64,000 bases of DNA, from positions 1-64,000 of the forward strand of contig JANQBS010000164.1 of assembly GCA_033085395.1 (NCBI GenBank). Reading direction: 5' to 3'. Of this stretch, positions 40,355-51,430 are shown piece after piece. A model generated the notes under the pieces. It did not search any database. It was not told the origin of the DNA and saw only the letters and a program-made list of their open reading frames with translations. Each line of letters opens with the position of its first letter. Positions within the stretch are counted from its first letter, which is position 1. The DNA is from Xanthoparmelia taractica (taxonomy: Eukaryota > Ascomycota > Lecanoromycetes > Lecanorales > Parmeliaceae). Position numbers and translations under genes: made by a program.

Positions 40355-42997
40355 ATGGCTGCCACTCAGTGGTCGCAACAACATCAGCAGTACCAGCAAC
40401 AACCGCAGCATTACCAACAACCTCAACAGTATGCACAAGGCCAACAGTACCAGCAACTCCAGCAATATCAGCAGAACCAACACTATCAAGCACAGCAATA
40501 CCAGTTTCAGCAACAATCACAAGGCTATCCTGTACAACAGTATCAGCATAATCAGCAATACCAAGCACATCATTATCAGCAACCACAGCAAGGCCAACCG
40601 ACGCAGCAGTATCAGCAGGCTCAATATGGCCCGCCGGTAACACAACAATATCCGCAATCTCAGCCAAGCCAGCCAGCGCAGCAATACCCGCAACAGCAGT
40701 TTCAACAGCCTCAACAAGCTCACAACGGCTACCAACACCAATATGCACCGCACCAATATCCACCACCACATTATGCACCCCAGCAGCAAGGCCCTGCTCC
40801 TCAGCACGCCTCTCCCGCAGCTCATACGTCACCCCAGCAACCAGTTGGTCCTCAGCAGTACGGCACTCCTCAGTACGGAGTCCACCAGCAAGCGTCTCAG
40901 CCGCAACGCAATCCTGCCCAAGGACAGAGCCCTCCGAGGACGGCACCCCAGCCATGCTTCAACTGTGGTAATGCGGGTCACTTTGCGATGGATTGCCCCG
41001 AACCCATACGTGCTGTGCCAGCGTAAGTGTCATGTCAAGCTTCTTTACGAAGTCTCTAACACGAAGTGTAGAGGCAAGGTAAACCCGCAAGCCTTTCAGA
41101 ATCCATTGAGACGGCCCAAAACTAGTAGTGCTGTGGCCAACCCTCCCCAGTATACGCCGCATCCTAGTCAGCCGCAAGCATCGCCCAAAGGTTACCCACC
41201 GCCGCCTTATGGACAAACCGGATATCCCCAGTATCAGCAGTATCAACAAGCGCACAGTCCTGCCACTTCGCTTTCGTCGCACTCACCAGCTCAAGCGCAA
41301 TATTACCAGCAATGGCAACAGTACTATCAATCTCAACAAGCTTACCAACAAGGAAATCACCACCAGCAGCCATCTACACCGTTGCATGGTCAAGCTAGAG
41401 TATATTCACACGGTCCCCAGACGCCCAGTCAGACGTCCGTTAAAGCTTCACAGTACACTGGCAGCACCCAGACCTGTCAATCACAGCTCACGCCAACTTC
41501 AGCAAGTCCTGTTCAACCAAATCAACAAGCTTTTAGCAATGAGCCCCAAACCCAGCCGGACCAGCGAACTCAATCCTTGGCATCTGTGGATTCTCAATTC
41601 ACCTCAGTAAGCCCAGATCAAGCTGAGGTCCTAGACTACGATTTCGAAGAAGATGACTTGGACTCTCTTGACATACCTGACTTACCACAAACTACGTTAC
41701 ATTTTGCCAATGCAACACGACAACCTGTCAACCTCATAAGTCAACCCTTACCTGGAAACTCCATTGTTGCAGATGCTCTAGCCCCTTTTCCACCGCCAGC
41801 ACCTCAAGACCAAGGCTGCTGCAAGTCAAAATACCAATACGATGCAAGTCTCGAAGCCTGTCTTAAGCACTTTAAAGACTCGAAGTACTGGAATAAAGAG
41901 CACGCAGATGACGTTGTTTTCTCTGAGCTCCCAGCTGATGGCAAGGTTGTTCCTATTGCCGAAGTCTTATCGACGATTAGGCAACGTCATGCGCATCCAG
42001 AATCGAGCGATGAGCTTAGCAGGGATTCTCGTAGTCAGTCAAGAACAGTTTCTATGAACCAGGATTCCCTCGATGTAAAGATCACGCTTGACAGGATGGA
42101 GCGTGAACTGGCAGAGACCAAAGCGAAGCTTCAAGCGAAGTTAGACAGAGGGAGGGCTACAAATCTAGTGGACGCATCTCCACTACGCTCGGTAAAAGCG
42201 GAACAATCCCGCCTTCGGGATCACGAGATCAAACAAGAATGCCATACACCGCCGCAATCTGCGGCCTCGGGGAAATCAATCAAAACTGAACAGGACGCTG
42301 AAGACGTTCTCGCAGCTTTAGGTGTGACTGGAGCGCCGAAGCCAGTCAAAGCAACTGCTTGGCCAGATCAAAACACCGGGCACGGCTCACCTAATGACGT
42401 GCATGTGTCACACAGTGGAAGCTCATCGAAAGCAGACATGTGGGTCCATCTTCCGTCTACCATGCGGTGACTGGGGACCATACTGACCTACTGACCTTCT
42501 TCCAGTCTTGGTGGAGACCAGCATCGAGTAGAGTCCAATCATGGTCAAATAGCCCCAGAGTACCAAGCAAACGGTTCGATTACCAGTGATCAACGCTCTG
42601 GACCTCCTCCACCACCGCCAATGCCTTTCAAACGGCAATCGTATCCAGATGGGACAGAAGGCAGCCCACTGTCTGCTGGAACCACTGACAATAATCCCTC
42701 TGGCTATAGTACTAATGGCGTGGATCATAGCAATGGTAACAGTAATGGGTTCTTCAGCCCGTCAACAGATGGACAAGCTCCCTCACCTATAGAAACACGC
42801 TCAGAGAAGTCACATAGCCGCAAACGATACCGAGATTCTCCCTCTGATGAGGAAGACACTCCTAAAAGACGCCAAGAGGACGACTATACGCCGAAGCTCA
42901 AGAAGCGTCAACCCAAAGTTGCCGAGGCGTACAGGTGAGTGAGGTCCTTCCTGATTTCCCAGCAAGTTCCTGATGCCGTTTCAGTCGCCGCTGGTAG
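40355..42997 (+). CDS. Glutamine-rich CCHC zinc-knuckle protein
   Basis: Exons 40355-41022, 41072-42466, 42506-42934 and 42985-42997 give 834 residues. The first 195 residues are an extreme low-complexity Gln/Tyr/Pro region (QQYQQ repeats). A single zinc knuckle follows (CFNCGNAGHFAMDC, near 200-214), the RNA/ssDNA-binding type. More Gln/Pro/Ser-rich sequence follows, then an acidic patch (LDYDFEEDDLDSLDIPDLP), a short ordered DASLEACLKHFKDSKYW block and a coiled-coil-like DRMERELAETKAKLQAKLDR. A basic tail (SRKRYRDSPSDEEDTPKRRQ) comes last. The last exon is 13 nt and adds only SRRW plus stop. I base this on frame continuity and a typical acceptor. Intron 3 (42467-42505) is only 39 bp, short enough to need checking. 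The prion-like composition suggests ribonucleoprotein condensates, which is inference. Function unknown. Confidence 0.75.
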
Positions 42998-44663
42998 TTC
43001 TCTTTTAAGTTGCGCTACTCTAGGCATCTCGTCCATCATTTTATTCAGGTCGCAAGAACCAAAATGCATAGCGTGGCGCTTGAGCGCTGGCCTTGTCTTA
43101 TCTCCGAACCATCTATCGTGTTGGGAATCTGCACCTTGAAAGATTTCGTTTCTCTAACAGCACTCCAACATTTCGTGCAGAGGCTGTCAACGACTAGGGT
43201 TGGTCAAGTGCATTATCATAGTCTCGAGCATGCGGCATCTCAAAACTGGCACAAGACGCTGATTTCTAAAAGAATTCTGTGCTACTTAGCCTTTTCTTGC
43301 TCTGCACGTTTATGCGTCCTGCATTTCTTGACATAGTCTGCCCTCGTTCACTGGTATGCTACTTGAGAAGACGTCAGGAGAAACCATAACACAAGGTACT
43401 GTAAGCCGTAGCTTGTTAAGCATTTTTTTCGAGGTAGCATGATCGTCGTCGTGCCTTCCCTGCAGTATTACCCTTCGCGTCCATGCTATCCATATGCCAG
43501 AATCCGACTAGTCTCATGACTTTGTACTGAATTCTTGAAGATTGTAATTTCTTGTAGTCTACATTGTGAGATGTCGTATGTTTTCAACGCTTGTCCTACG
43601 CGAGATTTGACGCCGCGAGGTTTCTCTAGGGCTACAAAAGCTGCATATTCTATGAATGCAAGTCTTTCACATTGCGTATCACTCGGTTTAAATTTACTCT
43701 GTAGTATCAATCTGTAGAAATTATCTTGAGCTCTGGGCGAGAGGAAAGCTTCCCAACGGCACCGAACCGTGACGGAACCATCTCCATCCCTTACCCAGCG
43801 CTCGCACAGAGTCTACCCGCAGCCTCACATGGCGATACGCAAAAACACAGGCCGGCCTGCTGCCTGACACAAAGCAGAGGCAAATGTCCATCAAGTCTGC
43901 CTCTATACGTGGCGACTTGGAGGGCGCCTACTGGAGAGACGGGGCATCTCATCTCCATCGCCAGTTATGCAAACGTGCCTGCCTCTGACGTTCCTGTTAG
44001 CATTCGGCGGTCCAGTTTCGCGGTCTGATAGTTTTGAAGCAATACTTCAGAGGACGATACTTCCCCTAAGCCTCACGTAATAAGCGCAGAGGTTACCTAC
44101 AAAGAGAAAAAAGCAATGCGTTCAACGAATCTCTTATGCCTTTGCTAAAGACCATCTGACTATCGCTGAATGTATTCGACTGGTGCTGTGAGTGCTGTAG
44201 AAAGATTTTATGATGGGGGCGGTCATCGCCCCTTTTTCAAGCGGTGGTCGGTGTGACCGAATGGAGGATGAGGGAGAAGAAGGAGAGAGACGGAAAGAGG
44301 CGAAGGATGGCCGGTTCGTGATGAGGAGGGTGTTTGCGTTGAAAGGAGGTTCGGTTGTGTGTGATGGGGATTTTGTATGGTGGAGGGGGAACCGGGAGGA
44401 GTAAGAGAGCATATGTATGTATGTATTGTCTTCGGGTTTGAGATTCTTGGGATGTATATACATGTATGATTAAGAGAGTAATAATTTTGTATACCTTATC
44501 TGGAGAGTCTATCTGTTTTGTTCGCAGCACTATGTAGGGTATCTCGAAACCTAGATCCTGTACACCACTCGCTATGCATAAAAATCCCCTGCCATTATGT
44601 TTTGTGATATTCCTCTGTCGCTATGCGTAAATCACATATTGTCAAGATTGCAGTAGACGATAG
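42998..44663. other. Intergenic, no gene supported
   Basis: 1.7 kb between the convergent zinc-knuckle and RPC5 genes, much longer than the other convergent gaps here. Frames such as 43010-43336 and 43726-44028 (plus) have no recognisable features or neighbours in frame. A non-coding transcript or an unrecognised small gene is possible. Confidence 0.4.
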
Positions 44664-46445
44664 TCAAGAATCGGTTGAGCTTGGGCCTTGGGGTGCTGCC
44701 ACAACCTCAAACGCGTCGTATTCGGGATCGATGCCTCGGCCGGCCCTGTTCTCGGCGATGCGATATTTGTAGTAGATGTGGTGGCGGTCGCCGGGAAGGA
44801 GGAACGAGTGCTTGGCCCATTTGGGATCGTCGATGAGTTTCTGCTTCATGCGGTCTTCGTAGAAAGCTTGCTCCTCGACCGAGTGGATGCAGATTGCTCT
44901 GGCGATGCGTTCGATGCGCCTCTCGGCGACGCAGTCGTTTGGGCGGATCGCTCCTTCGGGCAGGACTTCATACTCTTCGTCTTCTTCCTCGGCGCCTTTG
45001 TCGTCGGTGTCGTTGATGGTTTCTACCTTCCCGTCGCCGTCTTCTGATTCGAGGAAGGCTTCCTCGGCCTGTGCCATGACTTTTTGACCCTGTCTGATTG
45101 GGTCGATGCGAGGGCAGCTGATGGCGTCGAGGTATTGCTCGTCGGTCATTTCGGAGACTAGCTGAGGGGCGTTGTCAGGGTCTTGGTATACCAGGGCATC
45201 GTTGTAGATGCTGTATGATTCCGGTTCCTGTAAAAGGTTGGCTTGTTTCCAACGGCGTGGTTGTTCAGGTAGCTTACATCTTGATCGACCCAAGCCAAAC
45301 GCTGCCACGGTTCGTCTCTCATGTCGCGTAGGAGCTTGGCCGTTACCCTCATCCCTCCGTACATGTCCTCCTCGTTTCCTTCGGTCGATTTGACGGCCAT
45401 ATTGACGGCTCTCGCTTCGGGTTCGGGATCAACATTGTCGCGATTGTCCGGACGCTCCGATCGAATCTGGAGCCTCCTTGCCTCGCCTCTTGCCTCGGTG
45501 ATGGCATCAAGGTGGCTGAATTGAGGCCTCAATTGGACAATTGCATCCACTCTCGTCCAAGTGCAAACGTCTATGAGGTGCTTAGTACGAATGTTTGTGG
45601 TGACTGGAGATGATGTACTCGCCTTCTCTGAAAGTTGCTGCCATGTAGATTGGATCACCATTCTTGAATGGATAAATCTGACCGCCCAGAGTAATCTTAT
45701 TCATCACATGGCCCTTGTTGTTGGCATCATCAAAATTTTCCAAGAGCTTTTCGTGCGATGGTCCTTCAGGTGGAGGCACTTGACGATCGCTTTTTGATGC
45801 CGTTGGCCTTGGACCAATTCCCAAGCCGCCACCAAGACTGTACGAGCCTCCCTCGTGTAGGAACCGACTCTTGCGCATAGCTTCTCCGTACTCGACACCT
45901 TTCTCCTTGTCGTAGTTTGCATGAACGTCCACGGGTATGTCAACTTCAACGAGACCACATTTGGGCTTGATACGCATTTCCAGAGGCTTGTTACGGGTCG
46001 CTGCACGATACTCTTGACCAACCCTACGGTTGGGATATTGCATCAACATAGCGCGTTTGCCCGTTGGCCTGTTGATGAACAAGCGGTATTTAGCCATGAC
46101 CTTGCCTAGCTTATGGCTCTTCTCCATCATTGATTTGATATAAGCTTCGTTTATGGCGGTAGGATCGTGGTTAGGATGGTTGGAATAGAACCCTACGCGC
46201 TGCCAGATATCGCGGTGTGTATCCTTTATATCACCATCCAGTTCAAGGATCGGCTCGCTCACGCCGACGGTACGGCGTTCTCGAGCCGCTTGTAGCTGTT
46301 CTTTGATGCCCCTAAAAGAAGCTTTTGGTAACGGTTGATTGGGTTGGTGGGGAGGTAGCTGTTCATTTTGCGTGAGAGATTCTCCTTGCATGGCCTGGTC
46401 AAGCCTATTTCCAACGGCCGTAGGTTTCTTCTTGCTGCGAGGCAT
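44664..46445 (-). CDS. RPC37: RNA polymerase III subunit RPC5/Rpc37 with C-terminal SURP-like domain
   Basis: Exons 46445-45623, 45570-45278 and 45227-44664 encode 559 residues. Rpc37 pairs with Rpc53 in the TFIIF-like subcomplex of Pol III, needed for initiation and termination. The Sin/RPC5 family block is clear: AKYRLFINRP...AMLMQYPNRR, KPLEMRIKPKCGLVEVDIPVDVHANYDKEKGVEYGEAMRKS, KITLGGQ, VDAIVQLRPQFSHLDA, EARAVNMAVKS and EPWQRLAWVDQD...MTDEQYLDAIS (ending near residue 409). Most homologues I know stop soon after this. Here the same exon continues through an acidic linker into RIERIARAICIHSVEEQAFYEDRMKQKL...FLLPGDRHHIYYKYRIAENRAG (about 476-532). That is the pattern of a SURP module, normally found in splicing proteins. 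Intron 1 is GC-AG with a TACTAAG branch site. The gene diverges from DDB1 across 182 bp. Confidence 0.75.
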
Positions 46446-46627
46446 AGTAGCTACTATAGGATAAAACAGCACATACTTGTCGAAAAAAATGATATTAAAT
46501 TGAGCGTTTGGACGTCATCCCGCGCGTTTATGCATGCTTATCGTCATTATCATTAAGCGCGAGCTTGCCTTTCCGAGGCTTTCCCATTGCTGACCAGTCT
46601 CTTCGGAAGGTATCAATCCCTACAACT
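46446..46627. promoter_or_regulatory. Short bidirectional promoter, RPC5 / DDB1
   Basis: 182 bases separate the start codons of the divergent RPC5 (minus) and DDB1 (plus) genes, so both promoters must lie here or overlap the 5' leaders. It includes a GCGCGAGC segment near 46557. No TATA box is obvious in either direction. Confidence 0.5.
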
Positions 46628-49600
46628 ATGGCATACCTTGCTCCTATACATCGTGGTACCAGCGTGCGGCATGCAATTAAGCTCAATCTTTTGTCTCCAG
46701 ATGAAGAATCTCTGGTTTTGGCGTGAGTTCGCCTTCCATGTCAAGAATGAGGCACTAAGGTGACTGTGTGTTAGCAAAGCCAACCGGCTCGAGATCTACG
46801 GTCAGACACCAGATGGCTTGGTGTTAGTACATACAAGGAGTCTATATGGTAAAGTCACGATGCTAGAAAGGCTGCGACCGGCCAATGCTACAACCGAACA
46901 CCTCTTCGTTGGTACAGATCGATATATGTACTTTACGGTCTCCTGGGACTCACAGGCGCGGCAATTACGGACGGAAAAGAGCTACCAAGACCAAGCTGAT
47001 AAGACTGCAAGAGATTCTCAGACCGAAGATCAATGCCTCATCGACCCTACCAGGAGATTTATGGCACTTCTACTCTATAATGGAATTGTCACCGTAATAT
47101 CCATTCATCAGCAGGGCAAGAGGAAGGGCGGAGGTGAACCTGGAACCCTGGGGGATCCTGTGCCGGCAAGAATATCAGACTTATTTGTCCGATCTTCAAC
47201 CTTTCTACACCCTCGACAAGGTAGTGCTGAACAGCTGAAGCTCGCCTTTCTCTATGAAGACAACCAACAAAAAGTATGCATAAACATCAGAAAGTTGGAA
47301 TATTCTGTTGGCGGTGCTGGGGAACCGGGTAGCGCAGATCTTGACAAGATTCTGGACGCGCGAGATGATTTAGAGCTTGGAGCTAGCCATCTTATAGCCG
47401 TGCCTGCACCAGCTTGTATGTCACGTCCAGTCCTCGTAGTCCCTTACATGTTAACAAAATGGCAGATGGTCTGCTCATACTTGCTGAAACTTCAATAACG
47501 TATCTTGATGATGTTAATGGTGGAATTCTGAGCGACCCTTTGGAGGAGGCAACACAATTTGTGGCCTGGGCACAGGTTGACAATCAGCGCTGGCTCATTG
47601 CAGATGACTCTGGGAAGCTCTACCTCCTTATGCTTCTATTGGAGAATGGTGGCGATGTCACTGGCTGGAAGCTTGATGCGATTGGACAGACATCACGGGC
47701 CTCCGTACTCATCTATCTAGATGGCGGATATTTGTTTGTTGGATCCCATCAAGGGGATTCGCAGGTTGTCAAAATCCAAGAACAAGGTATCGAAGTGGTA
47801 CAAGCGATCTCGAATATCGCACCGATCCTAGATTTTACGATCATGGACATGGGCAATCGGTCCGGCGAAGGACAGACGAATGAGTATTCCTCCGGGCAAG
47901 CCCGTATCGTAACCGGATCTGGGGCTTTCCAGGACGGTAGTCTCCGAAGTGTCCGAAGTGGAGTTGGCTTAGAAGAGCAGGGGCTGCTGGGAGAGATGGA
48001 TCATGCTACGGATCTTTTCTCGTTACGGTCAGGCGATACAAGCGCTAATGTAGATCTACTCGTCGTGTCCTTTGTTGCCGAGACAAGGGTGTTTCAATTC
48101 CAAGAAAATGGAGATGTGGAAGAAAAAGCGGAATTCAAGAGCTTGGTGTTGTCAGAAGGGACTCTACTGGCTGCAGATCTTTCAAACGGCCGCCTGCTCC
48201 AAGTCACTGCATTGTCGGCTCGCTTGATTGAATCTGAAAATGGTATGGTTCTCTCCGAGTGGTCTTCCCCCAATGGCGACCCAATCACGGCCTCGTCAGC
48301 GAACGATTCCCATCTTATGTTGTCAGTCAAAGGTCTGGAGGCTCTTGTACTGGATCTTAAGGGGGACTTGAAGGTTTGTGCAAGAAGACAATTCGTCGAG
48401 GAGGGTCAGATCGCTTGCATACATGTCTCGCATGTCTTATCGAACATCTGCATAGCAGGTTTCTGGCAAAGTGCCGTCGTCGCAATTCTCAAGGTTGATA
48501 CTCTCGAAACACTGCAGAAAATTGTTGTTAGCGATGAGGCAGTGTCAGTGCCACGCTCTATTCTACTTGCCCAAATTCTTCCAGAACAGCCACCTACGTT
48601 GTTCATCGCCATGGCCAACGGCGAAGTCATCACATATTCCACTAACCCCACCAACTTCTCACTCTTTTCAAAGAAAGTCACCGTGCTTGGTACTCAGCAG
48701 GCAGGCTTCAAAGCTCTGCCAAGGAGCGATGGCCTATCAAATGTCTTTGCTACTTGCGAGCACCCAAGCCTGATCTACGGCTCCGAGGGTCGTATCGTGT
48801 ATTCCGCTGTCACAGCTGAAAAAGCATCGTGCATCTGTTCTTTTGATTCCGAGGCTTACCCTGGTTCTGTCGCCATAGCTACACCTGAAGATGTCAGGCT
48901 TGCTCTTGTGGATACAGAGCGCACTACACACGTTCAGACTCTGCCTGTTGGAGAGACTGTACGAAGAATAGCATACTCACCGAAGTTGAAAGCGTTCGGC
49001 ATTGGAACAATACACAGATCATTACGTCAGTCCCAAGAAGTTATAAAGAGTCACTTTAAACTCGCAGATGAGATTTTATTCAAAGAACTAGACTCATATG
49101 CTCTCAATGAAGATGAGTTGGTGGAAAGCGTCATCAGGGCCGACATTCTCGAGGACTCCGGCGAGCTGGTCGAACGCTTCGTGATTGGAACTGCTTATCT
49201 CGATGATGAAGAACCAGACTCGACACGTGGCAGAATCATTGTGTTTGCCGTCACTTTAGAACGGACCCTCAGAATGATCACGGAGTTGCCGGTCAAAGGC
49301 GCCTGCAGAGCCCTGGGCGCAATCTCGGGCAACATTGTCGCAGCGCTCGTGAAAACTGTACGCGTCCTGGCTATATCATCAGGAGCCGTAATATTGGTGA
49401 AGAGCTAACGCATCCCTCAGGTCCTGATCTATTCACTCGAAAATTCCCACCTTCATAAGCGTGCCACTTATCGTACTTCCACAGCTCCAATAGACATCTC
49501 CATTCACGGAAACCAAATCGCAATCGCTGACTTAATGAAATCTGTCTCAATCACGTCCTACACCCCTGGTTCCCTCGGACTCGATGACAAGCTCACAGAG

Positions 49601-50179
49601 ACGGCTCGCCATTTTCAGACAGCTTGGGGCACCGCTGTCGCTCATGTTGGGGAAGACACGTGGCTCGAAGCCGATGCTGAGGGCAATTTAATGGTGCTGC
49701 ACCAGAACATTGGAGGTGTAACAAGCGACGACAGGCGAAGACTGGAGGTCACTAGTGAGATGAGGCTAGGAGAGATGGTAAATCGAATCCGCAGTTTCGA
49801 AATCACTGAGATGGATAGCCGGACTTCTGCCCCAGTTACCCCAAAAGCATTCATGGGTACTGTAGAGGGCAGCATCTATCTCTTCGGTCTAATAGCACCT
49901 GCACACCGTGATCTCCTTATGCGCTTGCAGGCCGCGTTGGCGCCGATGGTGGGTAGCTTGGGAGATGTACCTTTCAACACCTACAGGGCTTTCAAGAACC
50001 AAGTCAGAGAGGCCGAGGAACCGTATCGTTTCGTGGATGGAGAGTTGATTGAGGAGTTTCTAAATTTGAAAGAGGAGTTGCAAGAGAGTGTGGTGGGAGG
50101 ATTGGGCGAAGTAGGCGTTAGAGCAGGTGGTCTGGAAGGCGTGAGAGAGCTGGCAGAAAGTCTGAGACGATTGCATTAA
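46628..50179 (+). CDS. DDB1: DNA damage-binding protein 1 homologue (DDB1; CPSF-A family)
   Basis: Exons 46628-46722, 46775-47415, 47466-49357 and 49421-50179 join to 1,128 residues, close to the 1,140 of human DDB1. DDB1 is the adaptor of CUL4 ubiquitin ligases and part of the UV-damage sensor. The N-terminus MAYLAPIHRGTSVRHAIKLNLLSPDEESLVLAKANRLEIYGQTPDGLVLVH is family-typical (MMS1_N beta-propeller). LLILAETSITYLDD opens the next propeller part. The C-terminal CPSF_A region contains FKLADEILFKELDSYALNEDELVESVIRADI..., FVIGTAYLDDEEPDSTRGRIIVF, GACRALGAISGNIVAALVKTVLIYSL, LEADAEGNLMVLHQN and the final helical EEPYRFVDGELIEEFLNL. I chose the 63-bp last intron (49358-49420, branch GCTAAC) because it restores ALVKT-VLIYSL. 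CFT1 and Rse1 paralogues fit less well. Confidence 0.9.
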
Positions 50180-51430
50180 GAGCCTTCTGCTCCTGTTGAG
50201 GTAAAGTCACAACCTGCTACAGCAACTTGACATTTTTATATGAAAGCAACTAAGCAAAGACGGGAACCTTGATTCTATGGTTGGTTTGCAGAGAGATCCT
50301 TACTCCCCAAGCGAAGCAAGGAATGAGGCCTTTACGTTCTAGGAAGATGTGAAAATGGCATCAACGATGTAGTGATCTTTGAGCGACTCCCTAATGTCGG
50401 GACAAGGCTGAAGCGCAGAAAATGCACACAGAAGAATCAGGTATGTAGCATAACGGTCCCCAGAATAGAATCAATTATGCAAATATAGAAGTCTGAGGCT
50501 CTGCTTGTCCGCATAAATTGTGGAAGCTTAACAATTCAATGCCGGCTCTAAATGCTTTACTGAGGCGGAAAAGATGCAACACCAGAATCTTAGCCACTCA
50601 TGCCTTGATGGCTCCACAAAATATTTGGTAATGAAGAGTGCTCTCAAATGAAAAAAAAAAAAAAAAGGGCAAAAAAGTCAATAAATCAAAATGGCAAAAG
50701 ACTCCATTACCACTCAGGATCGAACTGAGGTGGTAGCTTGCAGAAAAATCCGTAGATTTTACTTAATCGTGGTCCGGATCAATATTTAAGCCAACCTTGA
50801 CTACCGTGCATCCACGAATGTGGTGATGGGATCGACTCGGTTTAACTACACCACTTCGCCGTTCTTCCACAACTGAAAAGAAATCCGCTATTTTAATTTA
50901 CATAGAAATGTAAATACAACACCGAAAGTCAGCTTCACTACCCGTCGTACAGTAATTTGTCACGCAATATCTTTCAGCAAATCTTCTCTGCTCTGGCTAC
51001 AAATCTTGTGACATTCTTCCAAGGCCACTTTCAACCTTACGAATGATGGCTGGCATCTAATTGACCACAACACACCAGGAATTCACACATTATCCCTAAC
51101 TATTTGATACGCATAGCTATAAGGTTGTCTCATAAAATAAATACAGACAGCATAGCTTGGAGCACAGCAAAGAATCTGGAAACTTGGCTCAGTTGGCAGT
51201 CGAAGCTTCATACTAATATTGACTGAACACTAAACGTGCCCTCAGGACTGTATCAACTTGGAAACTTCTCCCAAATAATGCAGAGATCATTTGACATGAA
51301 GGATTCTGTGAAGGGAATGAAGAACCTGAGATTGGAGTCTCCCCAAGCGCAGACGCTTGAGACGCCGGAAACGAGTCGGGCCGCAAAAGCTGTTAAAGTT
51401 ACCTTTCCAAGGCATGCCAGCACCTCCAAG
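50180..51430. other. Intergenic, with a Pol III-like sequence on the minus strand
   Basis: 1.25 kb between DDB1 and CLP1. The only notable structure is 50650-50870: on the minus strand a box-A-like TGGTGTAGTTAA (50853-50842), a perfect T-arm-like hairpin CTCAG-TTCGATC-CTGAG (50728-50712), then TTTT and a 16-18 nt T run (50651-50667 as A on the plus strand). No complete tRNA cloverleaf can be folded. The rest shows nothing. Confidence 0.45.

Noticed and set aside
40263..40955. A 230-codon minus-strand ORF opposite the Gln-rich gene
   Set aside because: CAG/CAA runs keep the antisense frames open. The plus frame has a zinc knuckle and spliced continuation.
50701..50870. tRNA gene on the minus strand
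   Set aside because: The T-arm hairpin and box A are present, but the spacing is wrong and no 5' acceptor strand pairs with TGGTAAT. Kept only as a finding.
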